Positions 40,001 to 52,942 of a DNA stretch of 64,000 nt are shown in pieces; positions within the stretch are counted from its first letter, which is position 1, and every line of letters starts with the position of its first letter. Below the pieces are notes generated by a model, which worked only from the letters and a program-made list of their open reading frames with translations, ran no database searches and was not told the origin of the DNA. This stretch comes from Aphis gossypii. Lineage: Eukaryota > Arthropoda > Insecta > Hemiptera > Aphididae. The DNA lies in contig NC_065531.1 in the NCBI RefSeq assembly GCF_020184175.1, positions 82,864,604 through 82,928,603 on the forward strand, given 5' to 3'. The translations under genes and the position numbers were made by a program.

Positions 40001-41200
40001 TTTCCCGAGATCTGTCGATCGGATGCACATAATATACAATACATAGGTAGGTGCCTAGCTACTACCTATATAGGTATACCTATATGCTTGCGTTCGAAAA
40101 GGAAGACGAATTTACAACACGCGTCGTACTGACGGACGTCTACGGATTTATGCGCCGGTCGTATTTGACGAGGTTGAAAAACCCACGAGTCCACGATGAC
40201 GGTCGCCGAACGCCTGACTGTACAGCAATAGTAATAATAATAATATGTATTGTAACCGCGTTATCTGTGTCCCTTATCAACGAGACTCGCGGGTTACGTC
40301 ATCACGGTGACGCAGGTCATCGACTATAATGCTATATTATACGCGTATAACATAGCACATAGCTGATAGGTATATACCTATCCTATATAATATGTGAATA
40401 TACCGAGGTATGTGATATTATATTATTATGGGTAGTCGTGATGCGCGCGTAACACTATATATACATAAATCATTGACGGTCGTCGATACGTATTTATTTT
40501 CGAGACAATTTTTTTTTATTTCTCCCCGCATGGGACTGCCCGTTCGGCACCGCGGTAGCGGTATACACGGGTATAATAGGTATACATAATATATATATAT
40601 ATAAGTACTACGCGTAGTTATTTGCGGCGGGCGCCCGGGGGCCATCGATTACCATCCGGGACGCGCGGCGGCCGTAAACAACTATTAGGAAAGTAGGCTG
40701 TGTCTAAACTCTAAAGATATATAATATATATAGGAACCCGCGGTGAACAGCAGCAGAAACAGTCATGTATAATATATATATATGTATAAAGCTGCATTTA
40801 TGTACCCTCTACGCGCGTATACAGAATAGTATAATGTATGTTTTATTTATATCGATTGATGCGCTCGTACGTGTACGATTGCAACTTTTTGCCGCGACGA
40901 TTAGCCGGACGACACGACTTTATGCTAATCGGCCACGATTTCCCGTCATCGATCGCGCGTTCCGCGAAGACAAGCAACAAGTAAAAACACCGTGTCACAG
41001 AACGTCCAAACCTTATTTTATTATATATTTCCTAATTGTGCTGTACCACCTATATTGTGTATAGTATATAATATAGGTAGGTACACGCACATAATGGGTA
41101 ATATAGTAGTAGTGTAATCGGGTTGTAGTGTATGAGTGTAAAACAATAGGCAATATACCATAGCTCCTCTGCATATACGATAAAATAGCAAGTACCCGTA
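34080..41200. other. AT-rich gene desert
   Basis: About 7 kb without a supportable gene. There is a (TA)n stretch at about 34100-34135, GC-richer patches near 37000-37040, 37730-37790, 39900-40330 and 40530-40680, and many TATAATA-type runs. Open frames of 60-99 codons in the GC-richer patches have no recognisable domain. It lies upstream of the nuclear-receptor gene and may hold distal regulatory DNA. Confidence 0.55.
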
Positions 41201-41249
41201 TAATACGTACAGTCATTGCACTTTAACTCCGCAGAGTAAGTGCATATAA

Positions 41250-41622
41250 CCGCTGCAGTGGAAGTGCAGCGAAAAGAAAACGGTCAGAAACTCGAGTGGT
41301 GTACATATTATTATATTATATCCACTGCAGTGTGGTATTTCTGCAGGTTGTCTGCAGTTATTATCGATGACGAGAATCGTTGCACGATATTTTCAACAGA
41401 CCATTGTCAATTATACATGTATACACGGTCGATGAATACGTCATCATAAACTGTTTCAGTTTATAGGTTGGGTCAGCTCGATTTATAAGCGTTATGCTGT
41501 CTAGCTTATGACGGACACGTCTTATTGTAACATATAATATGTATTATTTTCAACCTTTTTCGAAATAATATATATCGAACGGTCTTCGATTATAAAATAA
41601 TCACACTGTATACACTGCAGTG
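41250..41622. promoter_or_regulatory. Cluster of CTGCAG / CACTGCAGTG sites
   Basis: CTGCAG occurs at 41253, 41325, 41341, 41352 and 41615. The copies at 41323-41332 and 41613-41622 are perfect 10-bp palindromes CACTGCAGTG. Such density in AT-rich DNA suggests a binding-site cluster or a dispersed repeat. The factor is unknown and no gene start is evident nearby. Confidence 0.35.
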
Positions 41623-44600
41623 ACCAATCAAATCGTTACCATAAACATGTACACGCCGAGTGCTTGGTTAGGACCTTTGAACCAAATTGTATATGTGTGT
41701 GTGTTTATGCTCGCGCGCAGTAGCAATATTTTATTATTGTCTCTATCGTCCGACAATACAATGCTGTTTATCTCATATGCGTTCCCTCTACGGTACGAGA
41801 AGTACCTTATAGCCTATCTCTCGCGTGCCCCGCGAAACATCATTATCAGCTGATATCGCACATGACCCCCAAAGACCCGGCGACGGAGACGACGACCTAG
41901 AAAACACGCGTTAAAAACTTGCGCATATCGCGGTATATATGAATACTCTAGTTTACACCTATACACCGGGTAAAAGGTATGCACGAGAGAGGTTCGCTAT
42001 AATGTAAGAGTAAGACCATAAATTGTAAACAAAGGGGCAACAAAATGCGTATTATTATTATTAATATATATTATATATACCTATGTATATTGTATAGGTA
42101 CACCTTGAGGATTTCCATCGTATACCCATAATATAATATATACGTATTATATTATAGCAGTAATATTATGGTATATAAACCTATACTATCGTGCGCACGT
42201 CGATATTTTATGTGTTCCGGTCGGTATAGATACAAAACCGGTAGCCATCGCCTTCCAATAGTTATTATTGTATACCTACTATTATATATGGTTTTTCGTA
42301 TGATTTTATTTTTAAAGGAATATTTAAAAAAATATGTACACGTTTTGATGAAAATATGATTGCATGCGAGTTGGGTTACTTAGTTAGGTAAACCTAAATT
42401 ATTTTTTTTTTAATTTTTAATATTGTTTTATATATCATCAAACGATGTTTACAATCGTTTTGTTAGTTATCTATACCAAATCGCTATATGATTGCAAAAG
42501 TTATCAAATTATTTATTAAAAAGTTATATTCATTCTGAAGCAAAGTTTCCTTCAAGATTGTAGTTAAAAATAATAATTTAAACCTTCAACAATGAGGACA
42601 ACAGAAGCATGTGAATCCTTTCATCTATACCTAAAACGAACAGACAGTCCTAGCTAAGTCTATATTGAAATGAGGAGGAACCCAACTGATATAATACGAT
42701 TTTTAACACATGTGATTTGTGCGGTATATCAGTAAATGTACACACACATGTGAGAAGTAAATACAGGATATTTATTAGACCTTGGTTTAAAAACATAGCA
42801 AATTGAGCATTTGTTTTGGAAATATCATATAAAATTAAGATTTCACATAACATTATGAGCTAATTACAAACAATTGTTGAAATGTCGTTATTTTCGAATA
42901 AGACACGTATAATAATATAGTATAGGTGCAGTCAATATATCCGAATACTATATCGTCTATATCGCACAACAGTGCCATACCGGCAGTAAATTATATTATG
43001 TGTAGTGTGTACAATATTGTCAATATTACAATACCGCGGTTGGTATGGAAACCGAGACACACGGTGCGTTTCGAAATAGATTTTATTATTTCAAAAAGAT
43101 AATACGGCTAATGAGATTTTCGATTGCATCCAATATGACCGAGTTTCGTTTTACAATAATAAAACAATAACACAATATCAGCTATCGACGTGCAGTAGTT
43201 ATATGAGCTAAAATATCGACAGACTGTAATAATTTTCCAATTATTACACACACACTCACATATATATGTATATAAATATAAATTATATATATTTTATATA
43301 CTTACATGCATATTATAATGGTCGATAGCGGAACAATGACGGCTGGAGACAAAAAATATGATACATCCCGTTGACTGAATGACAAGACCGTCGCTGTATA
43401 TCAATTGTGCAATTCTAAACAATTGCGTAACAGAATGTACCTATTTCGAGTATAACACTTTATTTATAACATTTATTTTTCGGTGCCGAATTTAGCAGCC
43501 AGCGGTGTAAAACACAAAAATATAATAACACTAATCAGAAGATACGGGCTACCCGTGTTGTATGTGGTTCGTCACAGCCTCTGGCAATTGTAACGTTTAT
43601 TGAAGCCTAAAACTCGTACATGATAATCACTTAAAATTAGGCGTTATTATTATAACAACGCGATACTGATGAGAAAACACGCGGATTCGGTGTATCGTAT
43701 ATTATTATCGTTAAGCAATCGACTTATGTGTCGTTTAACACTACATAAAAGTTATTATAACAGCCGTGTATGTTTTGCGCTTTCCTGCACTTGATATGAT
43801 GTTCTTCATGACATCATACGACGGACGAAATTAGACGAATATTTATAGTAAGGGATATTATTATTATGTGAGAAAAATAATCATATTAGTGTTGGTATTA
43901 TAGGTACTTGAAAATATACTTCGGAAGTTCGGAATTGAGTTCAAATATATTTTATATCAATCACCCAGGTTTTTTTTATTTTTGGATTAGAAAATATAAT
44001 ATAACTATACGGTGTTATATCATTTATATTCGTACACATTTTGGATCAATACGGATTTGTAATTTGTTATTTATATTAGTCCAGTTATATTTACTGAAAT
44101 CGTAGTATTTGATGTTACTGCAATATATGATTCTATCACCGACGATTTATATATACATAATTAGAAAACATACGTTTAACGATCCCAAAAAGTTAGTTTA
44201 GGGCCCAAAAACGATAATAGAAAGATTATGAGTTATGTCGATTTACATGAATACGTGACCGATATATTATGATTTATATTGTATATTGTATTATGTTTTA
44301 ATTCAATTTTGATTTTCCTGGAATAGAAAACGAAAACAAATATATTTCACCAGAAATTTTTATAGGGCCATGTTTATTGATTGGTGTAGTCTGTCTGGGA
44401 GAGTGAAAGCGACGTTTGTATTATTGCGTTTAACCTACATATGACCTGCAATGTCCGTTATTGTTTCCTAGTGTACCTACCTATATTAAATCTGAAGTTT
44501 GACCACCCCACAATTTTGGGCCAGTGAATCTTTAAACTACCGGTCTATTGTTTCTTGTGTACAATATGTCAATATCACTACTAACTAGCTGTATTGTGTC

Positions 44601-45640
44601 AGTACATTATATACGTTGAATATGAGCTCAAGGTTTTTCATACAATTATTCATATCCACGCCGTTTATTGCGACAAAAATATTGTAGGTAAGTTAATATA
44701 GAGGTGCATACAGTATTACATTTCATTATAATTTAAATCATTTATTTTTGATGGTTTTTTTTAGATAACTATACCTATTTTCTACATTTACAACTTAAAT
44801 CTGCTATAAAATTTACATGTAAACGTACGAATTGAACATAATAGTTTATAAATGATAATCATTTTGGTAATTTATTAGAAAATATATAGTAAAAATAGTA
44901 GTACCTACCTACTTATATTATTTCACAATCATGGTTAAAATATTATACAAACATTAATAAATTACCATAGCCGTTTAGTTTAGTTAATATATCTCAATCG
45001 TATTGGACTTAAATTATATAATTTTATGTATTAATGATACTCGTATTACACAAATATATTTTCATCAAAATATAGTAAAAAAAAAAATTGTGCTTTTGTT
45101 GTATTTATTAAAAATAAATAAATATGTTTTTGTGATATAAATATATAAGCATGTAAATATTTTTCATCAAAATGAGTAAACCTGTTATATTAGGTTACCA
45201 TTACTGTTAAACCACTTAGGTATGTACTGAATAAGTACATTCAACAATTATGTAAGTATAAATTATGTATTTAATCGTAAGTTCATATGAATAAAAACTT
45301 GGATTTTTCATTTATTAAAAATATGTATATGATGATGTCTATAATCAGTGACATAACTCAAGTAAGAATACTATATAATATGATAAAACTATACTAAATA
45401 ATGTTTATGTATATATTTCACGACTAACCTTCTCAATAGTTTTCATATTTATCGTTAATGTTTAGACGTTTCGTCTCAATTGTTCGTTTCCACTAAAATG
45501 CATAATAGCCGTGTATTTGAATGTTGTCTAGATAATTGGAGTTAATATGCTTAAAAAAATATAACTTGTCAATTAACAAACTCCAAGAATAGATCGGAGT
45601 GCATCGAAGTTTTTTGCTTTTTTATTGTATAGGTAATTAA
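41623..45640. other. AT-rich intergenic DNA, no gene seen
   Basis: About 4 kb with only short open frames that lack domains. An 8-bp perfect inverted repeat (TATGATGT/ACATCATA) lies near 43797-43820. Nothing else stands out. Confidence 0.55.
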
Positions 45641-45648
45641 TCGTAATT

Positions 45649-45674
45649 AAAAAAAAAAAAAAAAAAAAAAAAAA
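45649..45674. repeat. Poly(A) run of 26
   Basis: The longest homopolymer in the window. It may be the tail of a plus-strand retro-insert ending here, but no coding remnant is visible immediately upstream. Confidence 0.9.
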
Positions 45675-45859
45675 TAGGTATATATAAATAAGTAGATTAA
45701 TAAGATTTTCAATAAATAGTTTACAATATTAATACAATAAGACAACAAGTTGAAAAAAATGATTTTTCGTGATTTAATATTGCTTTGATCATTTATAAGT
45801 GAAGAACATATTATAGTTATAAATATGCAGAAGAAAAATACGAATTTTAGGATATACTT

Positions 45860-45979
45860 GCAATATTTAATGAATCAGTTTTTGATGTTTTTATGTCTTG
45901 TCTAATTTCTCAGATAAAATTATATAATTTTCAAAATATATTTTTAACTGGAGACTTTAACGCACAAAAATATTATTAA
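45860..45979 (+). mobile_element. LINE endonuclease fragment
   Basis: A 39-codon frame ends in IFLTGDFNAQKYY and a stop. GDFNA is the hallmark of the apurinic-type endonuclease domain of non-LTR retrotransposons. The preceding FDVFMSCLISQI matches the helix that normally stands about 20 residues before it. Nothing upstream or downstream in frame continues the domain, so this is a decayed fragment. Family (Jockey, CR1 or related) is not determined. Confidence 0.55.
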
Positions 45980-46085
45980 CTACAAACTTAAAATACATAT
46001 ATATATCATACAATGATTAATGAAACATTGAATGTTGACTGTTAAAAACTAATTAAAAGATAGGATTTTTAAAAAAAGAATACAC

Positions 46086-46241
46086 TTAGACAGCAAATTG
46101 TCTAGAAATACACACTGTAGACCCTCGATTATTAGAAATTAATGACTTAGAAGACCAACCAGGATGCGCTGAACGAGAGTGTATCAGGTGATCAGGAACA
46201 GAGAGAAAATACATCGCCATAGAGATTGGATATTGTTTAGG
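46086..46241 (-). pseudogene. Possible minus-strand LINE endonuclease scrap
   Basis: A 51-codon minus-strand frame in a GC-richer patch reads SDHLI-like and RGSTVCISRQFAV-like segments (actual: VPDHLIHSRSAHPGW, then NNRGSTVCISRQFAV). This faintly resembles the LINE endonuclease region where a target peptide is followed by RGGVCIYV. It lies just beside the plus-strand endonuclease fragment. No start codon context or domain is certain, and it may be chance. Confidence 0.2.
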
Positions 46242-47140
46242 TACCTAATTATATGTAATTATCATTAAATGAAGTTGATTATGAATAAGAAAAAAAGAAA
46301 CAGTATATAATGTGAATAGACAGAAAGAAGTCCAATACATTTTATATGGTAACTAGTTCAAAATAATAAAGACGTCGCATCATCGATGTAGAGTCGTCGT
46401 TAACAAATCTCTAACGACTCAAGCACCAACGCAAGTATGCGCGTTGTGCGTTGTACACAAGGAGGTAGAAATTAACAAGTGTGTATATAATATAAATTAT
46501 ATCGATTCATTCATAGTGTATGTTATATTATATAATATATATCAATAAGTCTCATGATGAATTTTAATTGTATCGAGTGTTATACAGTGACGACATTGTG
46601 TATTACTGCCGATGTGTTAAAGATGAGAAAAGTATCAATAAGAAAAGTCTATATACCTACACCGAAACTCAATTAAAATACAGTGAACACGTCTTGATTA
46701 TAATACTGACGTTCTTTCTCAATAGGTTTGTAGACAGAATATCCTCGTAAACGGGGTTTCCATCGGTATGGAATGGAACTTAAACCTTAGCAGGCCTACG
46801 ACGCTGTGTGATTTAGTCCAATCGAGCGATTGTGGTATTAAATACCATTGGAGTAAATGTTTCCGTAATTCGAGTTAAGTACGTATTAATATTATAATAA
46901 CTTTTTATAAGTATATTTTATAATATAAGTTTAACCTCAAGTTGGTGAGCGGGTTCGTTTCTATGTTACTCGAAGAGTCAAACTTTAGATCACAGGCAAA
47001 CAAAACACTATCGGTCAGTGGATTGAGTTTTATTTTATGAAAACCTCATAGTACGTACTGTAGTTAACGTTATACAAGTTCAATTAGCGCAGACACACGC
47101 AAATCGCAGTAGATACCAATAATTGTTTTATATTACGTAC
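46242..47140. other. Intergenic DNA, no gene seen
   Basis: Mixed AT-rich and moderately GC-rich sequence. I recognise no coding, RNA or transposon feature. Confidence 0.5.
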
Positions 47141-47149
47141 ACTTAGGTA

Positions 47150-47570
47150 GGTTGATTATTCAGATAATCGATTATAATTTTGATTTAATTTTATCGTTTA
47201 TTTTCCAGCTTTTATGAAATGTGATTAATCATATTATAATGATCGATTAATATCGATTACCTAATCAAAATGTAATTAATCGAAATATCAAATTGAGCCT
47301 ATTATCGTGACCAGATGATCGTTTAGGTATCTATTAGGTACTTATTTTATTTATAAGTTGAATGTATTTTATATTCTATTCTATTAATACTCATCGTTTG
47401 TGCACTTAGTCGTAATAATCGACTATTGGTAAAAATCGGTTTACGATGAATATTATTCGTTGGAAAATCAATACCTATTATTGATAAACACATGAGTTTA
47501 CTTATCAATAAATCTAAAATATAATCGAGTAAAACGTACTATTAAAAATCGGTTGTTGAAAATCGAACGG
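47150..47570. promoter_or_regulatory. Cluster of GATTA/TAATC and ATCGAT motifs
   Basis: At least eight GATTA or TAATC cores occur here, several overlapping ATCGAT or ATTAATCG, for example around 47157, 47171, 47223, 47245, 47257, 47267, 47276 and 47414. TAATC is the core read by K50-type homeodomains such as Orthodenticle, and TATCGAT-like sites are read by other factors. AT-rich background makes some copies expected, so an enhancer role is only a suggestion. Confidence 0.25.
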
Positions 47571-47689
47571 ACCATAAGGTGTACGCCACTGCTGCACATA
47601 ACTGCTGATTTATAATACGTATTTTATCAATCACTGAAAATATCGTACAGCTTGCGTTTTACACGTAAATTTCGGTGAAACACCAATCG

Positions 47690-49240
47690 TTGAAAAATCG
47701 TCGGTTTACGTGTTCACGTCCCGCCGAACTCATTACTCCGGCCCACACGTCGCAGCCGCATATACGTGCCTGCAGTACCTACTATAAATTTCCACGACGG
47801 CGCAATAAATTCGCTTGGAGGTGAAATATAGAGCGTCCGCCACCACCCACGCGCGTTCCGCTGAGAGGCCGTGTAGTCGTACCTATAAGGCCATATCACA
47901 ACGTCCGAGCTTATGTTCCGTACGCTATACGCATACATATTCCTCTTCTACCAGCAATATATTTTACGAGTGTTAGTATAAAATAATATATTATAATGAT
48001 TTTCAGGAATTTTAAATTTTTTACACCAATCATTCTATAATTCAGTATTATAAATTACGCGTAGACAATCGGGTTTTTTCCTATATAGACAGCAGCAATC
48101 GTGTAATACCCAACGTTATATGGTTTAAAATTAAATTGCATTTGTCTTATTATTTAGTTATTTACTTTACTAAAAGAATATGAATAGACGAAGATGCTCC
48201 TTCCTACAAATTTAAATTAAATTTTTTCATAGACTGATTTAATTATGAGCTATTATTAGATTTTATAACAAATAACTTTAAAAATCTTTTACAACATTTT
48301 ATGCCTATTAATCCTAATAATATTATGTATGTTTTGAAAGCCACTGTAGTATATATGTTGAACTTTATAGAAAGTATTAGAAGAGTTACAAATAAAAAAA
48401 ACAGCCTCAAGTAAATGTCCTATCGATACGCCGACTATCTGCAATTAATTTTGTTTATTACTTGTTATGGAAACTTAAATAAAAAAAAAACGTGGTTTAT
48501 TATGAATCACGCCTTATATGTGCCATCCTGCTTAAACAGTTAAACACCACAAGGCACTATCGTACGTACAACGATATATTATATTATTATGATTATTTGT
48601 TTTCGTAACGAATCGTCAAAATCAGACGAGGGATTTGCATAAAAAACTAATTTTCACTGCGCGCCCAGTGCGAGTACATCATAGTATTATATAGCTACGT
48701 CAGGGAGAACACAACATCTGTACCTACAAAACATCTGAATAATATCATCATATCGGCGAAATCGCGATGGTCTCATAAATAAATAAATATTATAGTCAGA
48801 TTTTGTACCAGATTCTAGAAATATCCCGTACATCGTCAAACGATGAGATTTGCATAATATACTAAACGCATTTAAGCTTAACTGGTAATATATTATGTAT
48901 AATGTCTTTTAGATTTTAAGTCATATTTTAATAAAATTATGCAGTTCTCACGTCGCCGGCGGGACGTGCGACGTGTGCGTAATAACGGAGCGCATCACGT
49001 TACGCACGACGACCTTATATACCTGCGCCCCTTTTATAGACGACTTCTTCGAGAGAAATTTTCCCTTCTGTGGCCTCGGGTGGCGTGTCGGTGTTCGACT
49101 ATAACTTTTGAACGACCATAACACCGCCACCGTTTGAATTGCGTTCGGATAACGACGACGAGACGCGACGATTATACGGCTCGTGTAGGAGGTACGCAGT
49201 TAATACCTGTAGCTTCGTCGTCTCTCGCTCGCTGGCGAAC
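47690..49240. other. Intergenic DNA with two CpG-rich islands
   Basis: GC-richer blocks at about 47700-47935 and 48940-49240 flank AT-rich DNA. Both hold open frames of 60-80 codons on one or both strands, with no recognised domain. The second includes CCCCTTTTATAG, a TATA-like sequence in GC-rich context. They could be promoters or enhancers of unannotated transcripts. Confidence 0.35.
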
Positions 49241-52200
49241 ACATATACGCAGCAGTGTTAGAAACGACGACATAACCGTTTATTATATATATTTCGTTTT
49301 CGTTTCCACGCCCGACCGTATGGAGCGGCAGAGTAGCATAAGAAAAATCGTACACACATATATACACAGATAGTGTGATGGTCAAGTGTGTGTGCGGGAC
49401 CGTGCGCGCTTTCTAAAAAAAAAAAAAAAATATTATTATTATGGAAAAGCGGAGGACGAATAAAAAAAAAAAAAATTGAAGAATAAGTGAAGAAATAAAA
49501 AAAAACCGCAGGCGCTGGCCGGCCAGGTCGTGCTTGTGCATTTCGTATGACCCTCTCGCACATTTGTGACCTTATATACTATATAGTATACTTATATTAT
49601 ACGTATATACACCGGTTGCAGGTACATATAACATTATATATAGGTATGCGTATTAAGATATACGACTATATATAGCGGCGTGTATACGAGCGCACAATAT
49701 TATATTTATTTATTATTATTATTTTCAGATTTGTCGATGATGATGATAGTGCGGCGATGATGACAGAGCGGCTGATATAAACGCGCGCAAATCCGGAGGT
49801 GTTTTTCGACCACGACACCCTCTATATACGCATATACGCCTATGTACGACGCGTAATGCGAAGATCACGATCACGATCTCTTCACACGTATGCCTGTATA
49901 ATATATAATATTATATTATACGCGTTGCCCAGAACTATATGGAAGCGTTATTAGAGACGTATGTTCACACCGCGCCAACGTAATTCGCTCAGACACCCAT
50001 CACCGCGTATATTATATATACGAAAAACCCGAAATTTTCTTCTCTCATTATCATAATACGCGCGCTGCCGCCTCCGCACGATTTTTTTTCTACTTCTCCG
50101 TATATTATGGTATTTTATATATCGTTATTATTATTATTGTGCTGTATCTGTTTTTTTTTTCACGCCATCCGACTACCCGAATCACTCTTTTTTTCCAAAT
50201 ATCGACACACGAGTGGATATGACTATCAATTCTTCAGTCTTCCGCATCTATATATACACATATAATTTATACGTGTTTTTTTTATTTTCTCTCGTTTTCG
50301 CCAATAAAATCCACGAATTACGTATGATTGCAGTGTTCGTCTGTCTGGTCAGTTGGATTTCACATATAGTATTTAATCAATTATCGTCGTCTTCGTCGTC
50401 AACAACAGTCCCTACATCGTATACGGCGTTGAACTATAATAGTCGTTTCAGACTTTTCAGCTAGTGTTATACATACCCAATGAATATATACTTTAGAGTT
50501 CAAATATTATCCGTACAGTTGCCACACAAAAATAAAAAAATTTTAAAATTATTTTTGTATTACACTATGCGTACTTCAATACGTTTTAGTGAGCATGTAT
50601 TAGTTTCAGCAAACAATAAATATCATATAAATGTAGTAACACCTAGCGAGGGTTTAGTTAAAAAAATATTTTTTAAATAAATATTTGTATTCTGCAGTTC
50701 CATTTCTGAAAGAATAACTATACAATATGATGTACAGCCTTTCACTTTTTTTGCAAATATTGTGTAAGATTTGTTTTTTGTCAGATAAATACATTTCATT
50801 ATTTGTATTTGTTTTTCTATACGCTTATAAGTTTACATTTGAACAAAAACTTCCGTCAGAATTCTACTTATATGCATATAATGCCGTAATCGACTATATA
50901 ACGCAGTGTTAAATTGAGTTATCTCAACCTTGAATTATACAAATGCGCATTTAACACGGTTTTTGACTTAAAGTATTGTATAATTATTATTTAATACATT
51001 TTTAAACTATAACCAATAGTAGATTTTTATTGAGTGTAAAATTCATTTATACATACGCGTATTGTAACGAGTTATAACGATTATTTTAAAACCTGCGGAT
51101 TAATTACACAATTAAATTAATTTTACTTTTTGTTATGCATAGATTGATTATCTAGTAATGTAGTTTTCTAAAAATACAATACATTTTATTTGATATTGTA
51201 TACTGTTATAGTTGATAGATTATTACTTATTATAGTTATGTTATCTTTGTCTGGTATAACAATCTGATCTTGTTGTTACACTATTACAATTTGACATTCT
51301 ATTTTTACTTTGCTTTTCTATTCGAATAGTACGAATTTTTAATGATTTATTGCTTCATAATAATAATATCGGCCGACAACTGATGACGATGATTGTGATA
51401 GAATTTTATTCTAAAAAATGAAATATAATAATCATTCACAATAGTACGGTTAATTAATCGATAAACAGCCATTATTAAATTCTAATTTAAATTTTCAGCA
51501 ATCAAAGTGATCTGAGCTTGTTGGAGTGAGCACATACATATTATATTAGATATATATATACTATATGTATGTCAGATCTAGCTCTAGACAAATATTATGT
51601 ATTATTATTATTGATGTGCCTATTTAGGAACAGTTATTTTTCGATTGCGGAACGTAGAGCAAAGGGGTTAATACCAGATACCATCTCGTCTAATGTTGAA
51701 AAATGTTTCATATACTGCGAGCTTGCACGCATAAAAACATGTTTACACAGTGTCGGTAGCATCAATTTTTCTAAATTATAATATAGTGTGATATTATAAA
51801 CGAGATAATATATAAATATATATGAAAAAATATAGTAATACCTAATTTATAATATTTAACAGAGGACGGACCTACATTTGTCTTTATGTTTACACCGTTT
51901 CGCTGCAACAGCTATTTATACATACAGTCTCGTTTGTTCAGACGTTCAGTGATGAGCAGGTTTGACCTCTATATACACACGATAGTTGTTGAAGGAGAGT
52001 CTTTGCGCACGCCCCGAGGGGTTGGGTGTCAAGATAAAATGCAGAAGTTAGAACACCAATAATTATCGTGCGCGCGGCTATAGTCAAGTAATGTGTCGTA
52101 ATTTATAATATAATGTTTTCACGTATATATAATATGCACTGCATAAGCACTACGACTACAGTAGATGTATGACGTGTATAGGCAGTACTGTGCAAGTTGA

Positions 52201-52900
52201 GAGAGAAAAAAAAACATGCTCGTCCGACGTTTAAAATATATATATATATATGCGATAATAATCAACTAAAGTCTAAAACTAAAACATACGTAGGTATATG
52301 TAATAGTCGGATTTAAGACGTAGAAAATGGACGACAATCCGTTGTACTCCTCTAGTGCAGGTATAGGACACGGGTACTAAAGACTATAGTGAGACTACTG
52401 CCGAGACTAAATCATTATATAAGTGGCGTATTTTAAATGCCAAATTTACCGTTGCGATATCGCATATTATTATTACACACGCACATGGGTGTATTAAACG
52501 TGTTACAGAAATCACTCCGAGACGTTCGTGGAGACACAACCATATTATTATGTATAGATTCGATTTACAAAATCTAATGTAATATTTAATTAATAATAAC
52601 AACGTATATATTGTTGTAAAGAATATCATAGCTGGTTTATTATACTTTCCAATAACCATCTGTATATCTGAATGTTATCTTAGTATTGCTGTGTTTGGCC
52701 GCCGTCGTACATATCCATTGAATATTATCATAATAATAATATATTCGACCGTTTCTGTCCTTTTTCACGACGAAATATCGTTATGAAGTATAGGTACACA
52801 TAAATGTTTATGGCCAAACGATGAAGCAATGTAGATTTGTATTGTGTATGTATTATAGTGTTTACGCGCCGTGTGTGGCGTGCGTACAAATGAAATCTTC
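49241..52900. other. Intergenic DNA, no gene seen
   Basis: Contains A runs near 49417-49430 and 49467-49477, CG-rich patches near 49790-50080, and short (TCG)n near 50385-50400. Open frames of 60-83 codons around 50213-51781 are AT-driven, hydrophobic and unrecognised. Confidence 0.5.
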
Positions 52901-52918
52901 TTATGGTTCTCGAGTTAA

Positions 52919-52942
52919 AAATAAATAAATAAATAAATAAAA
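52919..52942. repeat. (AAAT)n microsatellite
   Basis: About six AAAT/AATA units. Such tails can mark the 3' end of LINEs, but no coding remnant is seen here. Confidence 0.8.
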
